Shown here: positions 26,603 to 34,637 of the stretch, one piece after another
Layout of the letters: every line of letters starts with the position of its first letter
Numbering within the stretch: the first letter of the stretch is position 1
NCBI RefSeq assembly: GCF_016862775.1
Contig: NZ_BONP01000002.1
Coordinates: forward strand, 62,001 to 126,000
From: Cellulomonas phragmiteti
GTDB lineage: Bacteria > Actinomycetota > Actinomycetes > Actinomycetales > Cellulomonadaceae
Direction of reading: 5' to 3'
DNA: 64,000 nucleotides
Translations under genes and position numbers: made by a program
The notes under the pieces: generated by a model
Databases searched by the model: none
What the model saw: only the letters and a program-made list of their open reading frames with translations
Told to the model about the DNA's origin: nothing

Positions 26603-27897
26603 GTCAGCACCCACAGCACGGCGGCGGCCACCGCGCCGACCACCTCGACCACCGTGGCGACCAGCGCCAGTCGCGGCACGTTCAGCGGCACGCTGCCCAT
26701 CGTCTCCCCCGTCCGGCCGTTGACCGCCACGTAGTGCAGCATCGTCGAGCCGTTCTTCTTCTCCTCCAGGTAGCTGTACAGCCACACCGGCAGGTAGGCG
26801 CCGACCCAGCGCTCGCCCTGGACGTCCAGCTCCGTGCGGTCCCAGCGCACGCCGCGGTCGTAGTAGGCGATCGTCTCGTCGGCGCGCCAGCGGGCGATGT
26901 CGCGCACCTGGTCGTGGACGGCCGCACGCAGCCCGTCGACGTCGACGTCGCGGCGCTCGGACGTGAACCCCTGGAGGTACCGCGGGTCGTAGCGCACACC
27001 GTGGTGGACGTCGAACGGCAGGATCGTGTTGATGACGTTGTTCGACGTGCGCGCGGTGTCGCGGTCGAGCCGTTCCGTCGACGACTCCACGGTGAGGTCG
27101 TCGACGTGCAGGCCGAACGTGCGCCGGACGTCGTACACGTCGGCGTCGTACCGGCGCTCGCTGCGCGTCCTGCCCTCGGAGTCGCGCACCTGCACGGTGT
27201 ACGAGCGGGTCTGGTGCTCGCCCTCGCCGCTCACGCGCGCCCGCGCGTTGACGTCGACGACCATGTACGGCAGGTACACGCCCATGACGTTCTCGGGGGT
27301 GAACTCCGCCCGGAACCGGCGGTGGGCGAAGAACTGACGCTTGCCGACGAACTCCGCGACCCGCTGCACGGCGTCGGCCTTCGGCACGCTGAACGGCAGC
27401 ACCATGTCCGGCACCGCGCCGTTGGGCACCTGCTGCGTGAGCGACAGCGTGTGACGGCACCAGTGGCAGCGCGCCTGGACGCCGGCGGTCGCGTCGATGA
27501 CGACGTCCGCGCCGCAGGCCGTGCAGCGCAGCGTGACGGACGGGTCCGCGGTCACGTCCGCCGTGCCCGAGCCGACGACGACGCCGGACAGGTCGCCGAT
27601 CGCTCCGTCGAGGTCGAACGTCGTCAGCGCGTTCTCGGTGCGCCACTCGTAGCGGCAGAAGGCGCAGCGCAGCATCCCCGTCGCGACGTTGAGCGACGCC
27701 TCGCTGGCACCGCAGCGCTCGCAGCGCACGATGCCGTCGGCGCGCTCACCCCCGGTGCGCACGACGCGCGGACCCTCGGGCGTGGAGACGACCTGCGGCC
27801 CCCCGGGCACGGGGGTGGCCCCCGCGCCCGGGCCGGGCAGGTCGTCGGCCCCGTGCTGGCCGAGTGGTACGGGCTGCGGGGCGTCGGTGTCGCTCAT
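26599..27897 (-). CDS. Zinc-ribbon membrane protein, YdjG-like
   Basis: 432 residues. Two zinc ribbons are visible: C-E-R-C-G with C-A-F-C near 58-80, and C-T-A-C-G with C-H-W-C near 125-147. An alpha/beta middle region (~165-390) follows, and the C-terminus has one or two membrane helices (R-L-A-L-V-A-T-V-V-E-V-V-G-A-V-A-A-A-V-L-W). This matches the TFIIB-type zinc-ribbon proteins that accompany SPFH proteins, of which B. subtilis YdjG is the described case, helping to place PspA at the membrane. It starts 2 bases after the SPFH gene's stop and overlaps the small membrane gene. Confidence 0.7.
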   Translation of the reverse strand: MSDTDAPQPVPLGQHGADDLPGPGAGATPVPGGPQVVSTPEGPRVVRTGGERADGIVRCERCGASEASLNVATGMLRCAFCRYEWRTENALTTFDLDGAIGDLSGVVVGSGTADVTADPSVTLRCTACGADVVIDATAGVQARCHWCRHTLSLTQQVPNGAVPDMVLPFSVPKADAVQRVAEFVGKRQFFAHRRFRAEFTPENVMGVYLPYMVVDVNARARVSGEGEHQTRSYTVQVRDSEGRTRSERRYDADVYDVRRTFGLHVDDLTVESSTERLDRDTARTSNNVINTILPFDVHHGVRYDPRYLQGFTSERRDVDVDGLRAAVHDQVRDIARWRADETIAYYDRGVRWDRTELDVQGERWVGAYLPVWLYSYLEEKKNGSTMLHYVAVNGRTGETMGSVPLNVPRLALVATVVEVVGAVAAAVLWVLT

Positions 27898-27899
27898 GC

Positions 27900-29093
27900 C
27901 TACAGGCCGAGCGCCTTCGCCTTGGCGGCGTCGTAGTCGGCCTGCGTGATGAGGCCCTGGTCGAAGAGCGTCTTGAGCTGCGTCAGGCGGGCGACGGTGT
28001 CGTCGGCCGCGGGGGCCGGCGCGTCCGCGGGTGCCGCCTGCGGGGCGGGTGCGGGGGCCGTCGGCTGCTGCAGCGCACCGGCCGCGCCGCTCGCCGCGTT
28101 GAGGCCCAGGCCGAGCACCGCCATGTTGGCGGCGCCTCCGCCACCCTCGCCCGCGCCCTGCATGCCGCGCGCGACGGACTGCTGGAGGAACGAGTTGCCC
28201 CGGGCCCCACCGAGCGCGTCGGCCTTCTTGACGTCGCTGAGCAGCGCACGCGTGTCCTCGTCGTACTCGATCGCGGCGATCGCGACCTTGCCGATCGTCA
28301 GGCCGCGCTGCGAGGTCCAGTAGAAGCCCTCCTCGACGGCGCCCGCGAGCGCGAGCCCGAACCCGACCGAGTCGCTCTGGATCCGCGTGATGCGGTTGCC
28401 CTGCGCCGGGTCGTTCGTGTAGCGCGAGAACGCGCCGGCCAGGGAGGCGACGACCTCGGTGAACAGCTGGCCGGCGGCGGGGTTGTCCAGGTCGGAGAAG
28501 TCGAAGACGGGGCCGCCGGGCGACAGGTACGTCAGCGGGACGAACCCCTTGACCAGCAGCACGGGGTCGACGATCCGCAGCGTGTAGGTGCCGCGCGTGA
28601 CCGCGCCGACCTGGGCGTTGAGGTAGGCGTCGTCCCAGTAGATCTCCGACTGGGTGCCGAACCGGTTGTTCGGGATCTCCTTGAGGTTCACGTAGAACGC
28701 GAGCTGCTGCGAGCCGGGCTGCCCGCCGAACTTGAACCGCTCCCACGACGTCTGCACGGTCGAGGCGAGGATGCCGTCGCCGGCGAAGACGGACCGCGAG
28801 TTCGGGTCGTCCGACCGGAACTCGTACCCGCCGGGCTCGGCGACCAGGCCCGTGAGCTGGCCGTCCTGGAACGTCAGCAGCGCGACACCCTCCGGCACCA
28901 CGATCCGGCTGCCGTTGGTGATGATGTTCTGGGACGCCTTGGTGTTCGACCCCCGGCCGGCGTTCTGCCCGCGCGGGACGGCGGGGAAGATCGCGGCGGT
29001 CGGCGGCAGGCCGTCGGGCGGTGTGAGGAAGTCCTTCCACTGGTCGGCGAGCGTGCCGCCGAGCGCCCCGGCGAATGCCTTGATGAATCCCAC
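27900..29093 (-). CDS. SPFH-domain protein with C-terminal SHOCT domain (YdjI-like)
   Basis: 397 residues. The SPFH (stomatin/prohibitin-like) fold covers ~20-300 and contains I-V-V-P-E-G-V-A-L-L-T-F-Q-D-G, the hallmark of the virion-core-like YdjI group. An Ala/Pro-rich linker follows, and the last ~32 residues are a SHOCT motif (L-F-D-Q-G-L-I-T-Q-A-D-Y-D-A-A-K). It is expected to form membrane-associated assemblies. Start set at GTG 29093 with GGAG upstream; the frame to 29159 adds only low-complexity sequence. It is the first gene of a three-gene operon. Confidence 0.82.
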   Translation of the reverse strand: MGFIKAFAGALGGTLADQWKDFLTPPDGLPPTAAIFPAVPRGQNAGRGSNTKASQNIITNGSRIVVPEGVALLTFQDGQLTGLVAEPGGYEFRSDDPNSRSVFAGDGILASTVQTSWERFKFGGQPGSQQLAFYVNLKEIPNNRFGTQSEIYWDDAYLNAQVGAVTRGTYTLRIVDPVLLVKGFVPLTYLSPGGPVFDFSDLDNPAAGQLFTEVVASLAGAFSRYTNDPAQGNRITRIQSDSVGFGLALAGAVEEGFYWTSQRGLTIGKVAIAAIEYDEDTRALLSDVKKADALGGARGNSFLQQSVARGMQGAGEGGGGAANMAVLGLGLNAASGAAGALQQPTAPAPAPQAAPADAPAPAADDTVARLTQLKTLFDQGLITQADYDAAKAKALGL

Positions 29094-29302
29094 GGTGCTC
29101 CTCCGACTCAGGTGCTGCCGGCCCGGGCCGTCCCCTGGACCGCGCCTGACACGCCGCACATTATCGCCACCTCCGGGCCGGCCGGGGGACCGCGGCGGAT
29201 CTCACCCGTCGCGACGCCACGGGCGGCATCGCCGCAGGCCACCGGTGACGCGCGCGGCGCGGCGGCGCCGTCGGCGCACCCCGGGGACGTCTTGACGTCG
29301 AC

Positions 29303-29308
29303 TAATGT
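29303..29308 (+). promoter_or_regulatory. -10 box for a leaderless marR transcript
   Basis: TAATGT lies 7 bases before the ATG at 29316. The surrounding sequence, with the palindrome GTCGAC just upstream (29297-29302), is also the natural place for an autoregulatory MarR operator. Confidence 0.45.
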
Positions 29309-29315
29309 CTCGACC

Positions 29316-29834
29316 ATGGCCGAGACCGGAACCGGCGGTCCGCCCCGCGACGAGGTGGACCGCATCGTCGCGGCCTGGCAGCGCGAGCGACCGGACCTGG
29401 ACGTGCGGCCCCTCACCGTGCTCTCGCGCGTCAGCCGGCTCGCCCGGCACCTCGACCTGGCACGCCGCGGCGCGTTCGCCCGGCACGGGCTCGAGACGTG
29501 GGAGTTCGACGTGCTGGCCGCGCTGCGCCGGGCCGGGGAGCCGTACCGGCTGTCGCCGGGCGCGCTGCTCACGCAGACGCTCGTGACGAGCGGCACCATG
29601 ACCAACCGCATCGACCGCCTCGCCGAGCACGGCCTCGTCGAGCGGCGGCCCTCGCCGGACGACCGCCGCGGCGTCCTGGTGCAGCTGACCCCGGCCGGGC
29701 TGCGCCGCGTCGACGAGGCGTTCGCCGACCTCCTCGACGTCGAGCGCCACCTCGTCGGGGACCTGCCGGAGGCGGACCGCGAGCGTCTGGCCGAGCTGCT
29801 GCGCGACGTGCTGACGCTGTTCGACGCGACCTGA
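29316..29834 (+). CDS. MarR family transcriptional regulator
   Basis: 172 residues. The winged helix lies at about 60-135: W-E-F-D-V-L-A-A-L-R-R-A-G, L-V-T-S-G-T-M-T-N-R-I-D-R-L (recognition helix) and the wing R-R-P-S-P-D-D-R-R-G-V-L-V. N- and C-terminal helices form the dimer interface. It faces away from the SPFH operon across ~220 bp and converges on the arsR-ABC-F-SRPBCC operon. The effector is unknown; this family often senses small aromatic compounds or antibiotics. Confidence 0.88.
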   Translation: MAETGTGGPPRDEVDRIVAAWQRERPDLDVRPLTVLSRVSRLARHLDLARRGAFARHGLETWEFDVLAALRRAGEPYRLSPGALLTQTLVTSGTMTNRIDRLAEHGLVERRPSPDDRRGVLVQLTPAGLRRVDEAFADLLDVERHLVGDLPEADRERLAELLRDVLTLFDAT

Positions 29835-29871
29835 CCCACCGCTCGCGGCGGTGGCCGGGCCGTGCGCGGGG

Positions 29872-30207
29872 TCAGCCGCCCCGGACGTGCTCGGTGAGCC
29901 GGTCCAGCCGGCGCTCGGGGGCCAGGCGGTGGCGGTCCAGCCACGTGCGGGCGTCCGCGGTGCCGTCGGGCACGAGGCGGTAGGTGCGGACCCGACCCGT
30001 CTTCTCCGAGACGACGACGCCCGCGCGCTCCAGCACGCCGAGGTGCTGCACGACGGCGGGCAGGGACATCGCGAACGGCTCCGCGAGCGTGCTGACCGAC
30101 GCCGGCCCCTGCGCCAGCCGCTCGACGACGGCCCGCCGGGTCGCGTCGGACAGCGCGTGGAACACCCTGTCGAGCTCGTCGCCCGCGCCCGCTGCTCCGG
30201 CGCCCAC
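29872..30207 (-). CDS. ArsR-type winged-helix regulator (SdpR-like)
   Basis: 111 residues. The core is F-H-A-L-S-D-A-T-R-R-A-V-V-E-R-L, S-V-S-T-L-A-E-P-F-A-M-S-L-P-A-V-V-Q-H-L-G-V-L-E and a beta-wing G-R-V-R-T-Y-R-L. No cysteines are present, so it is not a metal sensor. This subgroup normally pairs with an SRPBCC protein. Here it is the last gene of an operon whose first gene is SRPBCC, with an ABC-F gene in between. The GTG start is 3 bases from the ABC-F stop. It probably binds the 40-bp palindrome at 32547-32586. Confidence 0.88.
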   Translation of the reverse strand: MGAGAAGAGDELDRVFHALSDATRRAVVERLAQGPASVSTLAEPFAMSLPAVVQHLGVLERAGVVVSEKTGRVRTYRLVPDGTADARTWLDRHRLAPERRLDRLTEHVRGG

Positions 30208-30210
30208 GGT

Positions 30211-32043
30211 TCAGCCCACGGTCTCGGCGGCCTCGAGCCAGGCGACCTCGAGCTCCTCGCGCTCGGCCGCGAGCGCGCGCAGCTCGGTGTCGAGCGCGGT
30301 GACCGCCTGGTGGTCGGTCGCCTGCGCGGCCATGCGGGTGTGCAGGTCGGCCTCGAGCGCGCTGATCCGCTCGAGGCGACGCTCGATCCGCTGCACCTCC
30401 TTGCGGGCGACGCGCACCTCGGCCGCGGACGGGCCCGGGGCGGCCGCGGCGCCGGTCCCGCCCGTGCCGCCGGCGGCGGCCGACGCCGCGGCGGCGGTCC
30501 CCACGGCCGACGTGCTGTTGGCGCCGCTCGACGTCAGCGCCGCCCCGCGCAGCGCCAGGTACTCCTCGACCCCGCCGGGCAGGTCCCGCACCTGCCCGTC
30601 GCCGAGCAGGGCGACCTGCCGGTCGCACACCCGCTCGAGCAGGTACCGGTCGTGCGAGACGACGACCAGGGTGCCCGGCCAGCCGTCCAGCAGGTCCTCG
30701 ACGGCGGCCAGCGTGTCGGTGTCCAGGTCGTTGGTGGGCTCGTCGAGCAGCAGGACGTTGGGCTCGGCGACGAGCAGCCGCAGCAGCTGCAGGCGGCGGC
30801 GCTCCCCGCCGGACAGCTCGCGGACCAGGGTGCGGGCGCGCTCGCGCGTGAACCCGAGCCGCTCGACGAGCTGGGCGGCGGTGAGCTCCTTGCCCCCGAC
30901 GACGACGGTGCGCTTCTCGCGCTCCACGGCCTCGACGACGCTCAGGCCGGCGACCTCGTCGAGGTCCTCGACGTCCTGGCGCAGCTCCGCGACGCGCACG
31001 GTCTTGCCGCGCCGGACGCGTCCGGACGTGGGGACGGCGTTGCCGGTGAGCAGGCGCAGCAGCGTCGTCTTGCCGGCGCCGTTGACGCCGACGACGCCGT
31101 ACCGGTCGCCCGGCCCGAGCCGCCACGTGACGTCGTCGAGCAGGACGCGCCCGTCGGGCAGGGTGTACGTGACGTCCTCGAGGTCGAGCACGTCCTTGCC
31201 GAGCCGGGCCGTCGCGGTGCGGGCGAGCGCGAGGGAGTCGCGCGGCGGCGGCTCGTCCGCGATGAGGGCGGTCGCGGCGTCGATCCGGAACTTGGGCTTC
31301 GACGTGCGTGCGGGGGCCCCGCGGCGCAGCCACGCGAGCTCCTTGCGCAGGAGGTTCTGCCGCTTGCTCTCGACCGTGGCCGCCTGCTGGGCGCGCTCGG
31401 CCCGCGCGAGGACGTACGCGGCGTACCCGCCCTCGTACTGGTCGACGACGCCGTCGTGGACCTCCCACGTGCGGGTGCACACGGCGTCGAGGAACCACCG
31501 GTCGTGCGTGACGACGACGAGCGCGCCACCCCCGCGGGCGTACCGGTCGACGAGGTACCCGGCGAGCCACGCGACGCCCTCGACGTCGAGGTGGTTCGTC
31601 GGCTCGTCGAGGACGAGGATCTCGTCGTCGCGCACGAGCAGCGCGGCGAGCGCCACCCGCCGGCGCTGGCCGCCGGACAGCTCGGCCAGCCGCGCGTCGA
31701 GCCCGACGTCCGCGAGCAGCCCGGCGTGCACGGCGCGGATCCGGGCGTCCGACGCCCACTCGTGGGCGTCGGCGTCGCCGTGCACGGCGTCCAGGACGGT
31801 GCCGGCCATCAGCTCGTCCCGCTGGTCGAGCAGGGCGACCCGCGACCCGCCGACGCGGGTGACGCGCCCCGCGTCGGGGTCCTGGCGTCCGGACAGGACG
31901 CGCAGCAGCGTGGACTTGCCCGCGCCGTTCGGGCCGACGACGCCGATGCGCTGGCCGTCGTCGACGCCGAGGCTGACCCCGTCGAGGAGGGTGCGGGTGC
32001 CGAGGGTGAGGTGGACGCCGTCGGCGCCGAGCAGGTGGGCCAT
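30211..32043 (-). CDS. ABC-F family ATPase (Uup/antibiotic-protection type)
   Basis: 610 residues with two ATPase domains and no membrane segment. Domain 1 has Walker A G-P-N-G-A-G-K-S-T (~38-46), signature L-S-G-G-Q and Walker B L-V-L-D-E-P-T-N-H-L-D. Domain 2 has G-V-N-G-A-G-K-T-T (~330), L-S-G-G-E and L-L-L-D-E-P-T-N-D-L-D. The region between them is the short P-site tRNA-interaction linker type, and a coiled-coil C-terminus (~540-610) resembles Uup. ABC-F proteins act on ribosomes, either as translation factors or in antibiotic resistance. It starts 8 bases after the SRPBCC stop. Confidence 0.88.
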   Translation of the reverse strand: MAHLLGADGVHLTLGTRTLLDGVSLGVDDGQRIGVVGPNGAGKSTLLRVLSGRQDPDAGRVTRVGGSRVALLDQRDELMAGTVLDAVHGDADAHEWASDARIRAVHAGLLADVGLDARLAELSGGQRRRVALAALLVRDDEILVLDEPTNHLDVEGVAWLAGYLVDRYARGGGALVVVTHDRWFLDAVCTRTWEVHDGVVDQYEGGYAAYVLARAERAQQAATVESKRQNLLRKELAWLRRGAPARTSKPKFRIDAATALIADEPPPRDSLALARTATARLGKDVLDLEDVTYTLPDGRVLLDDVTWRLGPGDRYGVVGVNGAGKTTLLRLLTGNAVPTSGRVRRGKTVRVAELRQDVEDLDEVAGLSVVEAVEREKRTVVVGGKELTAAQLVERLGFTRERARTLVRELSGGERRRLQLLRLLVAEPNVLLLDEPTNDLDTDTLAAVEDLLDGWPGTLVVVSHDRYLLERVCDRQVALLGDGQVRDLPGGVEEYLALRGAALTSSGANSTSAVGTAAAASAAAGGTGGTGAAAAPGPSAAEVRVARKEVQRIERRLERISALEADLHTRMAAQATDHQAVTALDTELRALAAEREELEVAWLEAAETVG

Positions 32044-32051
32044 GAGGTGGC

Positions 32052-32525
32052 TCAGCCTGCCAGGTACGCGGCCAGGGTGTCGACGACGCCGCGCATGCCC
32101 TCCTTACGACCCGCGGGGTCGTCGAGGCCGTCGAGGTGGGCGGCCTGCTCGGTGTACCGCAGGGAGGTCCGGGTCTCCCCGTCCGGGGTGAGCTCGTAGG
32201 TGGCCAGCGACGTGGAGATGTGGGTGCCGTCGAGCCACATGTCGTAGGTGAGGACGATGCGCTGCTCGTCGACGACGTCGGTGTAGGTCGCGACGTACCG
32301 GCTGACGGGGCCCCCGTGGAACTCGCCCTCGCTGACGGCGGTGCCGCCGACGCGGAGGTCGTCGGTGTCCTCGACGGTCCTCCACTGCTCGCTGGTGCCG
32401 AACCACTCGTGCTTCTGCGCGGGGTCGGCGAAGGCCTGCCAGACCCGGGCGACGGGCGCGTCGAGGGTGCGCTCGACGACGAAGGTCGCGTGGACGACGG
32501 AGCGGGGTGTCGCGGTCGTGCTCAT
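32052..32525 (-). CDS. SRPBCC / AHSA1-type (START-like) protein
   Basis: 157 residues. The AHSA1 fold is recognisable from the start of the domain, V-V-E-R-T-L-D-A-P-V-A-R-V-W-Q-A-F-A-D-P, then H-E-W-F-G, and the late strand T-S-L-R-Y-T-E-Q. The hydrophobic cavity of this fold binds small ligands. ATG 32525 is chosen for its GGAGG; an extension to 32555 would run into the palindrome. First gene of the SRPBCC-ABC-F-ArsR operon. Confidence 0.85.
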   Translation of the reverse strand: MSTTATPRSVVHATFVVERTLDAPVARVWQAFADPAQKHEWFGTSEQWRTVEDTDDLRVGGTAVSEGEFHGGPVSRYVATYTDVVDEQRIVLTYDMWLDGTHISTSLATYELTPDGETRTSLRYTEQAAHLDGLDDPAGRKEGMRGVVDTLAAYLAG

Positions 32526-32546
32526 GGGGACCTCCGGGGGTGGCGC

Positions 32547-32586
32547 GCGAGGCAATAGTTAAGCGGTCGCCTAACTATTGCCTCGC
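32547..32586 (-). promoter_or_regulatory. Near-perfect 40-bp palindrome, likely ArsR operator
   Basis: gcgaggcaatagtta (32547-32561) is repeated exactly inverted as taactattgcctcgc (32572-32586). The inner GCG/CGC also pairs, so 18 of 20 positions match across the dyad. It ends 22 bp before the SRPBCC start codon, where the promoter must be. It is AT-richer than its surroundings and has the TTAA-like half-sites expected for ArsR/SdpR proteins. Confidence 0.75.
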
Positions 32587-32617
32587 CCCGCCGGCCCGTC
32601 AAGGCCGCGGCGCCGCG

Positions 32618-33412
32618 TCAGGACGCGAGGTTGCGCGCCGCGCGCGCCCCCAGCGCGATGCCCACCGCCACCGACACGTTCAACGACTCGGCCGCCGAGC
32701 GCATCGGGATCGACACCGTCCGGGCGCCCGCCGTCAGCTCCGCCGACGCGCCGCGCTTCTCGCTGCCGAACACCAGCAGGAGCCGCTGGGCGAGACCGGC
32801 GAGGTCCGCCGTCACGAGCTCGCCGCCCGCGTCGAACGCCACGCTCGGCAGGTCCAGCTCCCGCAGGCCGGCGACGGCCTCCTCGCGCGACGCGAGCACC
32901 ACGGGCAGCGAGAACACGTAGCCGCGGCTGGCGCGCACGACCCGCCGGTCCAGCGGGTGCGGCAGGTCGCTGTCGACGAGCACGACGCCCGCCGCACCCA
33001 GCGCGTAGGCCGTGCGCACCGCGGCGCCGATGTTGCCCACGATCCGCACGCCGTCGAGCACGACGACGTCGCCGGTGCGCTCGGCGAGGTCGGCCAGCAC
33101 CGCAGGACGGGGAGCCTTGGCCACCCCGACCACGTCCGGCTTGCGGTCACCGCGGAACAGCTCGTTCCACAGCGCGACCGTCACCTCCTGCACCGTGATG
33201 CCGCGCGAGGCCGCGGCCGCGCCCAGCTCGGGGCCGACGTCGCTGCCCTCGACCGCGTACACCCCGAGCACCTCGACGCCGGCGGTCAGCGCGTGCGCGA
33301 GCGGCTCGGGGTCCTCCACGAGCAGGGTGCGGGTGGCGGCGCGGGGGCGGCGCACGAGGTCGTCGATCCGCTGGACCTGCGGGTCCGAGCGGGACGAGAT
33401 CACGTCGGTCAT
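32618..33412 (-). CDS. SpoU/TrmH-family rRNA 2'-O-methyltransferase, TsnR-like
   Basis: 264 residues. The N-terminal ~90 residues (S-D-P-Q-V-Q-R-I, L-V-E-D-P-E-P-L-A-H-A-L-T-A-G-V-E, W-N-E-L-F-R-G-D-R-K) resemble the L30e-like TsnR N-terminal domain. The C-terminal knotted SPOUT domain has N-I-G-A-A-V-R-T (~125), S-R-G-Y-V-F-S-L-P-V (~160) and F-G-S-E-K-R-G-A-S ... S-I-P-M-x-S-x-x-E-S-L-N-V-S-V (~210-240). As remembered, this pattern matches the thiostrepton-resistance A1067 methyltransferase along the whole length. Self-protection or resistance to thiopeptides is therefore the leading hypothesis; a housekeeping rRNA or tRNA methylase is the alternative. Confidence 0.8.
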   Translation of the reverse strand: MTDVISSRSDPQVQRIDDLVRRPRAATRTLLVEDPEPLAHALTAGVEVLGVYAVEGSDVGPELGAAAASRGITVQEVTVALWNELFRGDRKPDVVGVAKAPRPAVLADLAERTGDVVVLDGVRIVGNIGAAVRTAYALGAAGVVLVDSDLPHPLDRRVVRASRGYVFSLPVVLASREEAVAGLRELDLPSVAFDAGGELVTADLAGLAQRLLLVFGSEKRGASAELTAGARTVSIPMRSAAESLNVSVAVGIALGARAARNLAS

Positions 33413-33425
33413 CGGTGCATCTCCT

Positions 33426-33465
33426 GGTCGTCGGTGCGCGGGCTACGGCCCGCGCACCGACGACC
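33426..33465 (-). terminator. Perfect 18-bp hairpin between the ABC exporter and the TsnR-like gene
   Basis: ggtcgtcggtgcgcgggc (33426-33443) pairs perfectly with gcccgcgcaccgacgacc (33448-33465) around a 4-base loop. It follows the permease stop by 57 bp and abuts the AGGAG of the TsnR-like gene. It may be the exporter's terminator, a leader element of the methyltransferase mRNA, or both. Confidence 0.65.
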
Positions 33466-33521
33466 CTGCCACACGTGGGACCGCTCGACGGACCGTGCGC
33501 CGCCCCGCGGCACCCCCGCCG

Positions 33522-34637
33522 TCAGTCGGCGGTGCCGGCGCGCAGCACCTCGGTCACCTTGACGCGCGCGCCCATGCGCAGCACCGACCGCTCGTAGATG
33601 CGGGCCGCGAACGCGATGACGACGGCGCACGACGCCCCGAGCACCGCGAGCGAGAGCAGCGGCTCCCACCACGCGGCCTCCCCCAGGAACAGGCGCACCG
33701 GCATGCCGACCGGGGCGCTGAACGGCACGTACGACATCGCCGTGAGCACCGCGGCGTTGTCGTTGAAGAACACGACGAGGAAGTACGGCAGCATCGTCAG
33801 CCACATCGCGGGCTGCAGCACGACGCCCGTGTCCTCGATGCGCGAGACGAGCGACGCGCTGGCGGCGAACACCGCGGCCAGCAGCACGAACCCGAGCGCG
33901 AAGAACACGACGAACCACACGACCGGCATCCCGATCATCGTCAGCAGGTCGTCCTGCCCGGTCACCACCAGCGCCAGCACCGACACCGCCGCGATCGCCG
34001 CGGTCTGGCCCAGCGCGAGCGCCGAGTTGCCGAGGATCTTGCCGGCGAGCAGCGCCCGCGCCGGGACCGCCGACAGCAGGATCTCCACGATCCTCGTCTG
34101 CTTCTCCGTGACCGTGTTCTGCGCGATGGTCGCGCCGAACCCGATGGCCGACATCATGAACACGAGCCCGAACGCGAACGTCACGATGTACCGGACGCCG
34201 CCCTCGGCGGCCGCCGGGTCGAGCAGCACGACCTCCGGCCGCTCGGTGAGCGCGTCGAGCAGCACCTGCGGGGCGCTGTCCATCGCGACCACCTCGACGC
34301 CCAGCGGCCCGCTGCCCGGGACCACCGCGGCGTCGACGTCCCCCGCGCGCACGGCCTGCTCGGCCGCGTCCGCGTCCGGCACGTCGACCAGGGCCATGCC
34401 GTCCGTCGTGGGGACCTGACCGGCGACCGACGCCACGACCGCCACGGGCGCGTCGTCGCCCTCGCGGCCCGCCAGCAGCGAGCTGACGACGATCGCCGCG
34501 AGCACGCCGACCAGCAGGATCGCGGTCGAGACGAGGAACGACCTGGTCCGCACCTGCGAGGTGACCTCGCGCTCGGCGACGAGCAGCGCCGCACGGCCCA
34601 GCGAGGGCGGCGTCGGGGCCGGGGGGCGGGCGTTCAT
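33522..34637 (-). CDS. ABC-2 type exporter permease (NatB-like)
   Basis: 371 residues. One N-terminal helix (~33-55) is followed by a ~110-residue external domain, then five helices (about 160-340), as in NatB/YhaP-type permeases. V-T-E-K-Q-T-R-I-V-E-I-L-L-S between helices is the family's cytoplasmic coupling motif. The ATG at 34637 overlaps the stop of the ATPase gene in ATGA. Exported substrate unknown; the two-component system just upstream suggests response to membrane or drug stress. Confidence 0.85.
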   Translation of the reverse strand: MNARPPAPTPPSLGRAALLVAEREVTSQVRTRSFLVSTAILLVGVLAAIVVSSLLAGREGDDAPVAVVASVAGQVPTTDGMALVDVPDADAAEQAVRAGDVDAAVVPGSGPLGVEVVAMDSAPQVLLDALTERPEVVLLDPAAAEGGVRYIVTFAFGLVFMMSAIGFGATIAQNTVTEKQTRIVEILLSAVPARALLAGKILGNSALALGQTAAIAAVSVLALVVTGQDDLLTMIGMPVVWFVVFFALGFVLLAAVFAASASLVSRIEDTGVVLQPAMWLTMLPYFLVVFFNDNAAVLTAMSYVPFSAPVGMPVRLFLGEAAWWEPLLSLAVLGASCAVVIAFAARIYERSVLRMGARVKVTEVLRAGTAD

